A stretch of DNA of 64,000 nucleotides from Methylotenera sp. (GCF_030653755.1 NZ_JAURYU010000001.1:52082-116081), one strand, 5' to 3'; numbered from the stretch's first letter, positions 40,605 to 50,548 are shown. Translations and numbers: made by a program. The notes: generated by a model not told the origin, from the sequence alone.

Positions 40605-41720
40605 TTAAGGTTGTGTTTGGCTAGTTAACCACTGCCTGCGCCAAAAAATCAACAACATGACTAAAGCAATTGCTCCCATCATTACCATCGCCCACCAAAA
40701 GCCATTCGGCTCACTAATCCACGGCATATAGTGAAAGTTCATGCCAAAAATACCAGCAATTAAGGTGGCTGGCATAAACAACATCGCCACCACGGTTAAT
40801 GCGCGCAATTCCAAGTTCACGCGGTTACTGACGCCCGTCATGTAAATATCCATCAAGCCACCCAAGCCATCACGAATCGACTCTAAAGACTCAATAAAGT
40901 TAACCGTATGGTCGTACACATCGCGCAAATAAGGGATGGTCGTTGTGCTAAAAAAACCGCTTTCATTGCGGGTAAGGTGATTAACCACTTCTCTTAGCGG
41001 CCATACTGTACGGCGCAACTCAATACTGGCACGCTTTAATTGGTGAATACTGTGCAACTGTGTAATGTTAGGTTTTGCCAACAAAGCATCTTCAAGCTGC
41101 TCACTATCGTCACTCATTTCTTCTAGTACGTTAAAGTATTTATCAACAATACTATCCAATAAAGAATATGCTAAATAATCAACACCCAGTGCTCGCATTG
41201 GCGAATGTTCGGCACGTAAGCGCTCACGCACAGGGGCAAACGCACCAGTAGAACGCTCTTGAAAGGTAAGGAGAAAGTTGCGCCCAAGCACAAAACTAAT
41301 TTGCTCGGAGCTAACAGACAAGCTTGCTTGTTCGTAATAAAAATAACGCGTCTCAAAAAACACATAATGACCAAACTCATCAAGCTTTGGGCGCTGCTCA
41401 GTATTTAGAATGTCTTCCAGCACTAATGGATGCAAATCAAACGCAAGGCCTATCTGCTTAATTAGACCAACATCATGAATACCATGCACATTCAACCACA
41501 GCTTTTTTGAGGCATCAAGATTTAACCCTGCCAATACCTCCACAGTAATCGCTTGCTCTTGCAAGCCTGTTTCATCGTAACTCATCAAGGTAAGTTTAGG
41601 CACCCCCAAACTTGCAACATCCTCATCAGCCCGCCCCACATAGACTAAAGAACCTGGTGGCAAACCACTCTTTTTGGCGTGCTGTTTTTTTCGTTTATTG
41701 AGGCGTGGTTTTTTCATCAT
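40605..41720 (-). CDS. corA: CorA-type magnesium/cobalt transporter
   Basis: A 371-residue protein with a basic N-terminus (MMKKPRLNKRKKQHAKK), a long cytoplasmic domain, and the CorA signature GMNFHYMPW between two C-terminal membrane helices (about 305-365). It forms a pentameric Mg2+ channel in the inner membrane. Two adjacent ATGs could start it; the first is used here. It is upstream of purL on the same strand but separated by 260 bp. Confidence 0.94.
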   Translation of the reverse strand: MMKKPRLNKRKKQHAKKSGLPPGSLVYVGRADEDVASLGVPKLTLMSYDETGLQEQAITVEVLAGLNLDASKKLWLNVHGIHDVGLIKQIGLAFDLHPLVLEDILNTEQRPKLDEFGHYVFFETRYFYYEQASLSVSSEQISFVLGRNFLLTFQERSTGAFAPVRERLRAEHSPMRALGVDYLAYSLLDSIVDKYFNVLEEMSDDSEQLEDALLAKPNITQLHSIHQLKRASIELRRTVWPLREVVNHLTRNESGFFSTTTIPYLRDVYDHTVNFIESLESIRDGLGGLMDIYMTGVSNRVNLELRALTVVAMLFMPATLIAGIFGMNFHYMPWISEPNGFWWAMVMMGAIALVMLLIFWRRQWLTSQTQP

Positions 41721-41763
41721 CAGCTACCTGTAAGAAAAATGAACATGACCACCGTAACAAAAT

Positions 41764-42339
41764 TTAAGCCTCATGACCAGCCTCATGGCTTTCACCTGTC
41801 GCAAAAAAGTGACCGCCTGCCACATGGTGAATCGTGCGTAAATCAGGATACCCCTCAAAATGCCAACGTCCATCCGAAAACACCCGCTCATCTGCATAAG
41901 CTGCCACCACCTCGGCAACAAATAAATCATATGTGTTCTGAATATGCGGCTCTGGGATGATTTTACACTCCAACCATGCCACACAACCTTGAAGCAATGG
42001 CGCGGTGATGTGCGTTGAAGTAAAAGCATCTAAACCATACTCAGCAAATTTATCCGTGCCTTGTAAATCTCGCCCAGAGTTAGTGCCCACTTTTTGCACC
42101 ACCTCAATTTGCGCAATACACGGCACATTAATCGCAAACGTACCTGAGGCCTCAATCAACTCTCGGGTATAGGTATTTTTATCAATCACGACTGTAACTT
42201 TAGGTGGGTCAAAATCTAGCGGTGTTACCCATGCGGCCGCCATGATGTTTTGGTTGCCATTGTGGGCAGAGGAAATGAGGACGGTGGGGCCGTGGTTTAG
42301 GAGGCGGTAACAATATTTTAAATCAATTAAATATTGCAA
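41764..42339 (-). CDS. Flavin reductase family protein
   Basis: A 191-residue FMN-binding split-barrel protein of the flavin reductase/flavoredoxin type (YRLLNHGPTVLISSAHNGNQNIMAAAW, DKNTYTRELIEASGTFAINVP). The only suitable start is TTG at 42339, with GGTGAG about 8 bases upstream inside the end of the KAP gene, implying translational coupling. An 8-bp inverted repeat (42311-42318 with 42329-42336) covers codons 2-10, exactly at the junction with the KAP gene. The first six residues before YRLLNHGP look unlike the family consensus, as if the original start had been replaced. Confidence 0.85.
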   Translation of the reverse strand: MQYLIDLKYCYRLLNHGPTVLISSAHNGNQNIMAAAWVTPLDFDPPKVTVVIDKNTYTRELIEASGTFAINVPCIAQIEVVQKVGTNSGRDLQGTDKFAEYGLDAFTSTHITAPLLQGCVAWLECKIIPEPHIQNTYDLFVAEVVAAYADERVFSDGRWHFEGYPDLRTIHHVAGGHFFATGESHEAGHEA

Positions 42340-42340
42340 A

Positions 42341-43714
42341 TTAGCTCACCAATTGACCAGCTAATTCAATTTTATTTGAAAGGTATTGCAAGTTAATCCT
42401 GCGATACCTTCTCCTGAGATGACTTATTAAATCAAGCATATCTTTCGCATTAGAGGTCACCTCTTTTTGAGCTTCATAAGCATCCAACTCTGCATTTGTA
42501 TCGTAATGAGAATCAAGCTTGGAAAGAATTAAATATGCTTCGATAAACATTCCTTCTCGGGTTTGAAGAAATGCATCACCACCATCCCTTGATCTTATCG
42601 ATGACAAAACATTGGCAGGTACTCCACTACCAAACACAAAATTTCTGTAAGTTACGTTATCTTTGATACTTAGTATTGTTAATGTAGTGAGCAGCTCAGG
42701 ATATAAATGGTAGTCATGAGGTGTGCTATTTAACGCTAGTGCTATTTTAGTAAAACATTGCTCTCTCGCTCTTAGACTCAAGTCAAAAATTTTACTTAGC
42801 GAATTAAATGTCTCTATGAAGTGATTTAAATCGTATCGAAGATCACCTTGCCGCTGTTCAAAGTACTCTTTGAAAGCGAATTTAGATACTAAATAGTTCG
42901 TGAATGAATTACTGTCAGCTATCGGAAGATTAAATTCAATATCTATGAAACGTCTTAAATATTCGCTTGTATTTAAGCCTTCACCATATACACCTTGCAA
43001 ACTCACACTTAATTGCTCTTTATCAAGTGCAATTACAAAAATAACGTTTTCAATATTAAACAAATGCTTCACTCTTTCAAGCAATTCAATCGCATATGTT
43101 GGCCTACATCTATCTAGTTCATCAATAAATACAATTAATGTTGGATGATGACCAGACTCCTCTAGAGTCTGTATTGTTGCATTAAGTCTTTCATGGAATT
43201 GTTCCATGAGGCTTTTTTCAGCTGTATATAAATCAATGGCATCAGAAATGCCTGTCGCAGCAGCATCTCCAATCACCTCTTCACTGAGCTCATCTAAATC
43301 TATTAAGCCAGCAGAACCAAGCCTTAATGCCGTAGGCAATGCTCTTTTTGCTAAAGCAGTAGCAAGCTTTCTAGCTTTAGCTAAATGAGGCTTATATGAA
43401 CCTTTTTCTTTTTGTGTTTTTTCCATTAAGTCGCTAATTTCAGCGACAAACGCTACTAGTGGATCTGTAGAAAAATCAGACTGCCAAGAGTTAAAATACA
43501 AGCTAGCAACTCTTTTACTAGCTAAGTGAGCTTGCCACATTTTTACAAATGTCGTTTTCCCTGTCCCCCAGGGAGCGTCAATTGCTAAAACAAATGGCCC
43601 AGTTAAATTAGAAACAAAATTTGTAAGAGCTTCAACAGAAGCTTTACGCTTTAAGGCATCTGATGCAAATGGGTCATTTGCATCAATAACTAAGGGCTCT
43701 GCTTTAAATTTCAT
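42341..43714 (-). CDS. KAP-family P-loop NTPase
   Basis: A 457-residue ATPase of the KAP family. Walker A is DAPWGTGKTT (residues 46-55) and Walker B is LIVFIDELDRCRP (193-205), the DELDRCRP box being diagnostic. Between them lies a weakly hydrophobic Ala/Gly-rich stretch (about 115-160) where many KAP proteins have membrane helices, so membrane binding is possible. The start ATG directly follows the glnS stop (TAAATG) and the stop is one base from the flavin reductase start. Codon use is more AT-rich than its neighbours, suggesting acquisition. Relatives include PifA of the F plasmid, a phage exclusion protein, but the role here is unknown. Confidence 0.88.
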   Translation of the reverse strand: MKFKAEPLVIDANDPFASDALKRKASVEALTNFVSNLTGPFVLAIDAPWGTGKTTFVKMWQAHLASKRVASLYFNSWQSDFSTDPLVAFVAEISDLMEKTQKEKGSYKPHLAKARKLATALAKRALPTALRLGSAGLIDLDELSEEVIGDAAATGISDAIDLYTAEKSLMEQFHERLNATIQTLEESGHHPTLIVFIDELDRCRPTYAIELLERVKHLFNIENVIFVIALDKEQLSVSLQGVYGEGLNTSEYLRRFIDIEFNLPIADSNSFTNYLVSKFAFKEYFEQRQGDLRYDLNHFIETFNSLSKIFDLSLRAREQCFTKIALALNSTPHDYHLYPELLTTLTILSIKDNVTYRNFVFGSGVPANVLSSIRSRDGGDAFLQTREGMFIEAYLILSKLDSHYDTNAELDAYEAQKEVTSNAKDMLDLISHLRRRYRRINLQYLSNKIELAGQLVS

Positions 43715-45496
43715 TTACTTCTGCCAAGCATCCCGCAATGTCACCGTGCGGTTAAACACTGGCTTACCCGCCACACTGTCTTTTTTATCAGCTACAAAAT
43801 AGCCATGACGCTCAAACTGGAAGCTTTCTTCTGCTTTTGCGTCTTTCAGGCTTAACTCCAGCTGTGTCTTAATCACTTTCACAGAGTCTTGATTGATATC
43901 AGCTAAGAAATCACGGTCGCCTTCGCCTGGGTGTGCTTCTTTGAATAAGCGGTCATATAAACGCACTTCGGCTTCATAAGCATGGGCAACGCTTACCCAG
44001 TGAATATTGCCTTTTACTTTCACTGAGTCAGACCCTGGTGTACCTGACTTGGTATCTGGCAGATACTCACAATGCACCACGGTCACATTGCCATCTGCAT
44101 CTTTTTCGCAACCAGTGCATTTCACGACATAGCCGTAACGCAGGCGCACCATGCCACCTGGCGTTAACCTAAAGAAACCTTTGCTTGGCGTTTCCATAAA
44201 ATCTTCACGTTCTATCCAAAGCTCTTTAGTGAGTTGCACTGTGCGCTTACCTAGCTCTGGTTTGAGTGGGTGGTTAGGCGCAAAGCAGTCTTCACTTTGA
44301 GACTTTCCATCAGAATCTAGTGGGTAGTTATCAATCACCAGTTTAATTGGGTCTAACACTGCAATACGGCGCTCGGCGTCTGTATTGAGCACTTCACGCA
44401 TGCAGTCTTCAAGTATGCTGTATTCGATCCAAGAGTCGGCTTTACTGACACCGATACGGTCGGTAAATAATTTAAAGCCAGCTGGTGTATAGCCACGGCG
44501 ACGCGCACCCGCAAGCGTTGGTAAGCGTGGGTCATCCCAGCCGCTCACATGTTTTTCTTCTACCAATTGAATCAATTTGCGTTTTGAAAGCACCACGTAG
44601 GTGAGGTTTAAACGTGCAAATTCGTATTGTTTCGGTAACGGATGTGCCAATAAGCCAGCTTCTGCTAAGCGTTCTAATAACCAATCGTAAAATGGACGTT
44701 GGTCTTCAAACTCTAGCGTACAAATAGAATGGGTAATGCGCTCGAGTGCATCTTCAATCGGGTGCGCAAAAGTGTACATTGGGTAAATGCACCATTGATC
44801 GCCAGTGTTATGGTGATGCGCGCGTCTTACGCGGTAAATGGCAGGGTCGCGCATATTGATGTTAGGCGATGCCATGTCGATTTTAGCGCGTAGCACCATG
44901 CTGCCATCCGCATGTTTACCATCACGCATCTCACGGAAGCGTGCCAAATTGTCAGCAACGCTACGGCTGCGATAAGGTGAATCTTTACCTGCTTCAGTTA
45001 AGGTGCCGCGATTAATACGCATTTCATCTGCACTTTGCTCATCTACATAAGCATGGCCAGTTTCAATCAGGCTTTCCGCCGCGCGGTACATTAAGTCAAA
45101 GTAGTTGCTGGCAAAGTACAAGTTGGTTTCGCTGGTGTTATCCCAACCAAAACCTAACCATTTCACTGCGTCTGAAATACTATCGACGTACTCTTGGCTT
45201 TCTTTCTCTGGGTTGGTGTCATCAAAACGCAAATGACAAATGCCGTCAAAATCACGCGCTAAGCCAAAGTTTAAGAAAATAGACTTAGCATGACCAATAT
45301 GCAAATAGCCATTAGGCTCTGGCGGAAAGCGTGTGCGAATTTTAGCAACATCAACAACACCCGTGTCTTGATGTGCCGCATCGCCTGGGCTACCTGCCCA
45401 TTTTTTGGTGGCGTATTTATTTTGAGAAAGGTCTTTTTCAATAATCGCGCGGATAAAGTTAGAGCCAGCAGGAATCGGTGTTTTTTCAGATGACAT
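43715..45496 (-). CDS. glnS: Glutaminyl-tRNA synthetase
   Basis: GlnS charges tRNA-Gln directly. The 593 residues have the class I HIGH motif in PPEPNGYLHIGHAKSI, the KMSKS-equivalent VLSKRKL, the GlnRS-type RFDDTNPEKE and a two-part anticodon-binding domain at the C-terminus (KGFFRLTPGGMVRLRYGYVVKC). It is longer than E. coli GlnS (554) by an insert with GCEKDADGNVT and a short N-terminal extension. It is divergent from birA. Confidence 0.97.
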   Translation of the reverse strand: MSSEKTPIPAGSNFIRAIIEKDLSQNKYATKKWAGSPGDAAHQDTGVVDVAKIRTRFPPEPNGYLHIGHAKSIFLNFGLARDFDGICHLRFDDTNPEKESQEYVDSISDAVKWLGFGWDNTSETNLYFASNYFDLMYRAAESLIETGHAYVDEQSADEMRINRGTLTEAGKDSPYRSRSVADNLARFREMRDGKHADGSMVLRAKIDMASPNINMRDPAIYRVRRAHHHNTGDQWCIYPMYTFAHPIEDALERITHSICTLEFEDQRPFYDWLLERLAEAGLLAHPLPKQYEFARLNLTYVVLSKRKLIQLVEEKHVSGWDDPRLPTLAGARRRGYTPAGFKLFTDRIGVSKADSWIEYSILEDCMREVLNTDAERRIAVLDPIKLVIDNYPLDSDGKSQSEDCFAPNHPLKPELGKRTVQLTKELWIEREDFMETPSKGFFRLTPGGMVRLRYGYVVKCTGCEKDADGNVTVVHCEYLPDTKSGTPGSDSVKVKGNIHWVSVAHAYEAEVRLYDRLFKEAHPGEGDRDFLADINQDSVKVIKTQLELSLKDAKAEESFQFERHGYFVADKKDSVAGKPVFNRTVTLRDAWQK

Positions 45497-45688
45497 AGCA
45501 ACAAATTCAATTTAAGTTGCCGCTATTTTACACCAGCTTACTTACTTGTATGTGTACCTGTATAAATTGATTATACGCATCTCAATTCAAACCATTTCCG
45601 CCACATTAATCATAATGAACTATTGAATAAATCAGAGTGAGATATCGTCAAACGAGGCTTATCAACATGCCTATGCTAAACTTAGCTC

Positions 45689-46678
45689 ATGATGAACAGC
45701 TTAACTTTTCCCATATTAAAATTGCTCGCGGATGGTAAGTTTCACTCTGGTGAGGCGATTGCACAACATTTTAATGTAAGCCGCGCCACAGTTTGGAACG
45801 CCATACAACATGCAGAAAGCTTGGGCATAGAGGTTTTTTCAGTGCGTGGCCGAGGCTACAAATTGCCACAAACGCTCACGCTGATAGACAAGCAATCTAT
45901 TGTAAACAAGATGAGCCCACAACTTAATTGGCTTAATGTAGAAGTGTTTGACACCATGCCTTCCACCAACAGTTACTTGATGCAAAATATGGGCGCAAAA
46001 ACGCACGGCACATGCGTCGTCACCAATTTACAAACCAGTGGTCGCGGCAGACGTGGCCGCGAGTGGCAAGCCAGCCTAGGCGCAAGCTTAACTTTCTCGC
46101 TTTTATGGCGCTTTCAGTGTGGGGCTGCTACACTCTCTGGCCTAAGCCTTGCGGTAGGTGTGGCGCTCATCCGTAGCTTGCATGAGCTAGGCGCAACCGA
46201 GGCTAAGCTTAAATGGCCTAATGACATATTGATCAATCAGAAAAAACTGGCAGGCATATTAATTGAGCTACAAGGCGACATGGAAGGCCCCAGCACAGCG
46301 GTTATCGGCGTAGGTATCAACTTACAATTACCCGAAAGCGTGTTACAAAAAATAGATCAGCCAGCCACCGATTTACACCAAACATTAGCGCACACCATCA
46401 ACTCTAACGCACTGATGGCAACGCTACTAAAACATCTAGTGGATGTGCTGTTAACATTTGAGAAAACTGGTTTTGACGAACTGCGTGACGAGTGGACCGC
46501 GCATCATGCTTACCACCAACAGCCTGTACGCATGCTGATGCCTGATGGCAGCGAAGTCACTGGTGTTGTACAAGCGATTAGCGAGAACGGCTCACTGATG
46601 ATAGAAACAACCAATGGTATGCAAAAATTTATGTCTGGTGAAATTAGCTTGCGCAGCTATAACACCACGCAAGCCTGA
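45689..46678 (+). CDS. birA: Bifunctional biotin-protein ligase/biotin repressor
   Basis: BirA attaches biotin to the carboxyl carrier protein and represses biotin genes. The 329-residue protein has an N-terminal winged helix (GKFHSGEAIAQHFNVSRATVWNAIQHAESLG), then the ligase GRGRRGREWQASLGASLTFSLLW loop, KWPNDILINQKKLAGILIE, and a C-terminal SH3-like domain. The two Mets at the start are both usable. In related genomes coaX follows directly; here a minus-strand TonB receptor intervenes. Confidence 0.95.
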   Translation: MMNSLTFPILKLLADGKFHSGEAIAQHFNVSRATVWNAIQHAESLGIEVFSVRGRGYKLPQTLTLIDKQSIVNKMSPQLNWLNVEVFDTMPSTNSYLMQNMGAKTHGTCVVTNLQTSGRGRRGREWQASLGASLTFSLLWRFQCGAATLSGLSLAVGVALIRSLHELGATEAKLKWPNDILINQKKLAGILIELQGDMEGPSTAVIGVGINLQLPESVLQKIDQPATDLHQTLAHTINSNALMATLLKHLVDVLLTFEKTGFDELRDEWTAHHAYHQQPVRMLMPDGSEVTGVVQAISENGSLMIETTNGMQKFMSGEISLRSYNTTQA

Positions 46679-46693
46679 ACAACTATTACTTAA

Positions 46694-48937
46694 CTAATAT
46701 TTGAGTGTAAGCCCTACGTTCACAGAACGACCCATACCAGGTACTTGCAGACCATACTGCTGAGCACCAGTTGCAGCATTACCTGAGCTCATCGTTGAAC
46801 CCTGACCAAGGTATGCACCACCTAATGGATCAAAATAGAACTTATCAAAAATGTTTTCCACACCCAGATCTAGGCGCGCATGCTTCCAATCATAGCTAGT
46901 GTATAAATTAAATAAAGTATAGCCAGCAGTTTTAAGCTCTTTACGTACCGCTTGAACATTATCTTTACTATCTACGATTTTTGCCTGAATACTATTAGAC
47001 CATCCGCCCAATTGATGCTGAATACTCAATTTAGCGTTAAGTGGCATAATATTGTACAAATCATCACCTGTTGTGCGGTTTTTTCCGCGTACATAGCTCA
47101 ACAGCCCTGTCGCAGTGAAACTACCATACCCATCACCGCTGGCTAATAGCTTTTTACCTGAAATATCAACACCATATAAACGCGCAGACTGATTATCCAA
47201 GCTTAAATTCACAAAACCATCTGCTCTAGTCGTTGGACAAACCTTACCGACCTTGTCGCAAGTTACCGCATCAATGTAATTATCTACATAGGTAAAATAC
47301 GGCGTAACTTTAAGATTCCAATCTTTTTGTGCTGCATCATGCCAATTTCCTGTCGCACTGACTGTATGGGCTTGCTCTGGTTTTAAATCTAAATTACCTA
47401 CATACCCATTACCATCGCCAACCCAGTTCACCATATTCATCACCATGGTATTGCTATTTGACCAAGCAAATCTCTCATATACATTCGGTGAACGTGTTTT
47501 CATGGCGTAACCTACTTCAAAAGTTTTACCAGCATCGGGTGTAAAACGTGTAATTGCTGTTATATCAATATTGTGGTCAGTTTCTGAACGGTCTGCTGCA
47601 TTAAAAGCTGCGGCGGCTGCACCATACATTCCAACGTTATAACCTTGCACACTACCTGCATCCATTTTTACAGTGCTGTGACGTAAACCTAATTGCGAAA
47701 ACCACACATTACTCCACGCTGCATCCCACTCTGCAAAGATGTCATAACGGTCCCTCTGCCCATTGTTGATATTCCAAAAGGTGTTTGGAGACATCATCAT
47801 CGAAGGAGGTGCTGCATTCCAATAGTCATCTAAACGATAGCGTTGAATTTCTGTACCCACTCGCAAAGTATCACGACTAGATAGCACGACATCACCTTTC
47901 AGTGCCAACCCTGTCGTTTTACCTTCAGTATCCATTGGCATGCCTGGTACATTCAAACCTGCGCCATACCAATATCGCTTATCGTCACCAAACTGCATGC
48001 TATGACGCGTTCTTTCATGGTACGCACGCGCTTCCAACTTACCCCAGCCATATTTACCTTTGTAGCTCAGGTTATATTGCTCGGCATCATTACCTGTCAT
48101 ATCCATACGCTGATTTACAAAACCTTGATATGGAATATCCTGCAAACCTAATTTAAACTCAAGCAAGTGATTTTCATGTCGCAGGCCAAAAGCTAAAGCA
48201 TGATTACGTGACACATAAGCAGTTGACCCGACCTCATCGCCACTTAACCAGCCTCTTAATGTTGCAGATTGCCCTGCGGGTTTAAATTTACCCCCTGCTT
48301 TATAGTTATTCGCCTCAACCGTAGAGCCTGTATAGCGCATATAAGCTTGATCGTTGGCGACACTAGCCGATATATTCACGCCACGCGCAGCATTATTACT
48401 GCGGTAAAAAGTATTAATCTTGCCGTCTACCAATAAGCCATGGCCAGGTTCGGCGAACTCTGGAGATTCAGAATCAACCTTTATTGTGCCAGCAATACTA
48501 TCACCACCCATACTAACTGGCGTAACGCCAGCAAGCACCTCTATTGCCGCGACATTAGCAGGGTCTATATATGAAAGTGCTGGGTTCATATGATTAGCAC
48601 AACTGGAAATTAAATCCATCCCATCCACTTTGATACGAATACGATCATCAGCCAACCCATGAATGACAGGCAAACTAGAAACGCCACCAGCACGATACAA
48701 GCTCACGCCAGGTTCATTAACCAACAAAGAAGCGGTATCACTGGTATTCACTGAATCGGCTGGCTCATTTGCTAATTTCTCAGCGACAACATCAACACTT
48801 GGTAAGTCCAAATGCTCGGCATATGCAACCATTGGAGAAATACCAAGTAAGCAAGACGTTAAAACACTGGGTACAAAAACGCTTGGTGTTAAAATAGCGT
48901 GAATAATCGTTTTTTTCTTTAATGCAAACTGCTTCAT
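46694..48937 (-). CDS. TonB-dependent receptor, copper-type (OprC/NosA-like)
   Basis: A 747-residue outer-membrane receptor with a signal peptide and a plug (DGMDLISSCANHMNPALSYIDP) that contains a CxxxM motif, Cys-Ala-Asn-His-Met, as in the Cu-binding OprC of Pseudomonas. The barrel is rich in Met and His clusters (PSMMMSP, MVMNMVNW, RHSMQFG). The protein ends with an aromatic-lysine-tyrosine strand as TonB receptors do. It lies between birA and coaX on the opposite strand, an apparent insertion. Copper uptake is inferred from the motif; heme or other metals are alternatives. Confidence 0.82.
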   Translation of the reverse strand: MKQFALKKKTIIHAILTPSVFVPSVLTSCLLGISPMVAYAEHLDLPSVDVVAEKLANEPADSVNTSDTASLLVNEPGVSLYRAGGVSSLPVIHGLADDRIRIKVDGMDLISSCANHMNPALSYIDPANVAAIEVLAGVTPVSMGGDSIAGTIKVDSESPEFAEPGHGLLVDGKINTFYRSNNAARGVNISASVANDQAYMRYTGSTVEANNYKAGGKFKPAGQSATLRGWLSGDEVGSTAYVSRNHALAFGLRHENHLLEFKLGLQDIPYQGFVNQRMDMTGNDAEQYNLSYKGKYGWGKLEARAYHERTRHSMQFGDDKRYWYGAGLNVPGMPMDTEGKTTGLALKGDVVLSSRDTLRVGTEIQRYRLDDYWNAAPPSMMMSPNTFWNINNGQRDRYDIFAEWDAAWSNVWFSQLGLRHSTVKMDAGSVQGYNVGMYGAAAAAFNAADRSETDHNIDITAITRFTPDAGKTFEVGYAMKTRSPNVYERFAWSNSNTMVMNMVNWVGDGNGYVGNLDLKPEQAHTVSATGNWHDAAQKDWNLKVTPYFTYVDNYIDAVTCDKVGKVCPTTRADGFVNLSLDNQSARLYGVDISGKKLLASGDGYGSFTATGLLSYVRGKNRTTGDDLYNIMPLNAKLSIQHQLGGWSNSIQAKIVDSKDNVQAVRKELKTAGYTLFNLYTSYDWKHARLDLGVENIFDKFYFDPLGGAYLGQGSTMSSGNAATGAQQYGLQVPGMGRSVNVGLTLKY

Positions 48938-49026
48938 AACCGCGCCCCTATTGATGAACTGCGCGAATTATACGCTTTGGGCAATTGACTGGAATGTGGC
49001 ATATTGTCGCATCCGCGTGGATACTA

Positions 49027-49869
49027 ATGGTTCTAACAATTGATGCTGGCAACACAAAAACAAAATGGGCTTTATTTGATGATGACGGAGAAATCAGCCA
49101 TCAAGGCGCATGTCTAAATGCACATCTCTCCACGGCCAACCTACTGCCTGACTCGCTAACGTGTGACCAAATTGTGATTTCTAATGTTGCAGGTGAAGCC
49201 CATGCTAAACAACTGCAACAACTCACCTCTATTTATGAAGTAACAACGCACTGGCTTACAGCAAGCAAACAATTAGGCTATGTCATTAACAACTACACTA
49301 CCCCAAAATCACTAGGCAGTGATCGCTGGGCCGCCTTAATTGCAGCTTGGCACATGCAACATACAACATGCGTGGTGGTAAATGTAGGCACTGCAACCAC
49401 AATAGATGCAATTTTGAGCACTCAAATTGACGGCAAAACTTTTGGCGTATTTATTGGTGGCATGATCTTACCAGGCATAGACCTGATGCAACAAAGTTTA
49501 GGTGTTGCCACAGCACAACTGCCCAAAATACCAACAGAAATCTCTACAAACCCAAAAACTACTGATAGCCCCCAATTTACTGTTAACCCCTTTGCCACCA
49601 ACACTACTCATGCAATCTACAGCGGCGCGGTGAATGCAACATTAGGTGCAATTCAGCAAATGAGTCAGGCTGTTGAACAACAATACAGGCAAACACCTGA
49701 ACTCATCATCAGTGGCGGGAACGCTAGAGTGATAGCACAACATCTTACAAACGAAAATTCATCAGACATCACTACTCATCAGACAAAAAAACCTGTTACG
49801 ATTACTGAAAATTTAGTATTGCAAGGCCTGTACTTATTCACAAAGCTTGCAGTTAAACAAACCTCATAA
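49027..49869 (+). CDS. coaX: Type III pantothenate kinase
   Basis: CoaX phosphorylates pantothenate, the first step of coenzyme A synthesis. The 280-residue protein has the three ASKHA motifs: LTIDAGNTKTKWALFD, GSDRWAALIAAW and VVNVGTATTIDAI, plus GGMILPGIDLMQQSL and a late SGGNA. I start at ATG 49027 (GTGGAT upstream) rather than an in-frame 48985 codon. A SPOR gene follows after 10 bp. CoaX is resistant to feedback by CoA, unlike CoaA. Confidence 0.95.
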   Translation: MVLTIDAGNTKTKWALFDDDGEISHQGACLNAHLSTANLLPDSLTCDQIVISNVAGEAHAKQLQQLTSIYEVTTHWLTASKQLGYVINNYTTPKSLGSDRWAALIAAWHMQHTTCVVVNVGTATTIDAILSTQIDGKTFGVFIGGMILPGIDLMQQSLGVATAQLPKIPTEISTNPKTTDSPQFTVNPFATNTTHAIYSGAVNATLGAIQQMSQAVEQQYRQTPELIISGGNARVIAQHLTNENSSDITTHQTKKPVTITENLVLQGLYLFTKLAVKQTS

Positions 49870-49879
49870 AGCACATGTC

Positions 49880-50548
49880 ATGAAATACTTTTTTTGGCTA
49901 CTCGTACTCATCAATATTGGGTTATTTGGCTACTTCAATATTGATGTTGTGCTACCAAAGCCAGCGCAAACACAACAGGCAGAAATTTCCCCTGAAAGAA
50001 TCAAAGTTTTGTCACTGCAAGAAGTTGACTCCCTCGCATCCAGTCAAAAGAAAGTAGTGGTTACTGAGCCACCACCAGTAATTGATGTATGTTTTGAATG
50101 GAGTGTTTTTTCTGAAACTAATTTAATCAACGCACAAACTGCGCTAGAAAAATTAGCACTACAAGCATCTGTCAAAGAGCAAACTGTGCAAGCGTCTAAG
50201 CGCTTTTGGGTGTACCGTCCCCCTTTAAAGTCAACGGCTGAGGCAATTAAAAAAGCCGCAGAATTAAAATCGCTTGGCGTCACTGATGTCTTTGTAGTAC
50301 AAGAACCTAGATGGAAAAATGCAATTTCTTTTGGGATTTTCAGTGATGAGCAATTGGCGATTAACTTGCAAAAAGAACTGCAAGCCAAAGGGATTAAGAA
50401 CGTTGAAAAATCTTTACGCAGTCAAGGTAAAAGCTATTCCAGTTTATTGCTGAAAAACCTGACTGAAAATGAAATTGCTGAAATCAAAAAACTCAACCCA
50501 GATTTCCCTGCAGCAGAACTTAAAGAAGTTAGCTGCGACGCACTCTAA
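49880..50548 (+). CDS. SPOR-domain-like inner-membrane protein
   Basis: A 222-residue protein with one N-terminal membrane anchor (MKYFFWLLVLINIGLFGYF), a linker, and a C-terminal domain of two repeats resembling a SPOR domain (RFWVYRPPLKSTAEAIKKAAELKSLGV, FGIFSDEQLAINLQKELQAKGI). SPOR domains bind denuded peptidoglycan at division sites. It is 10 bp after coaX and follows coaX in many betaproteobacteria. Two lone Cys residues in the periplasmic part (VCFEWS, VSCDAL) may pair. Binding is inferred. Confidence 0.78.
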   Translation: MKYFFWLLVLINIGLFGYFNIDVVLPKPAQTQQAEISPERIKVLSLQEVDSLASSQKKVVVTEPPPVIDVCFEWSVFSETNLINAQTALEKLALQASVKEQTVQASKRFWVYRPPLKSTAEAIKKAAELKSLGVTDVFVVQEPRWKNAISFGIFSDEQLAINLQKELQAKGIKNVEKSLRSQGKSYSSLLLKNLTENEIAEIKKLNPDFPAAELKEVSCDAL

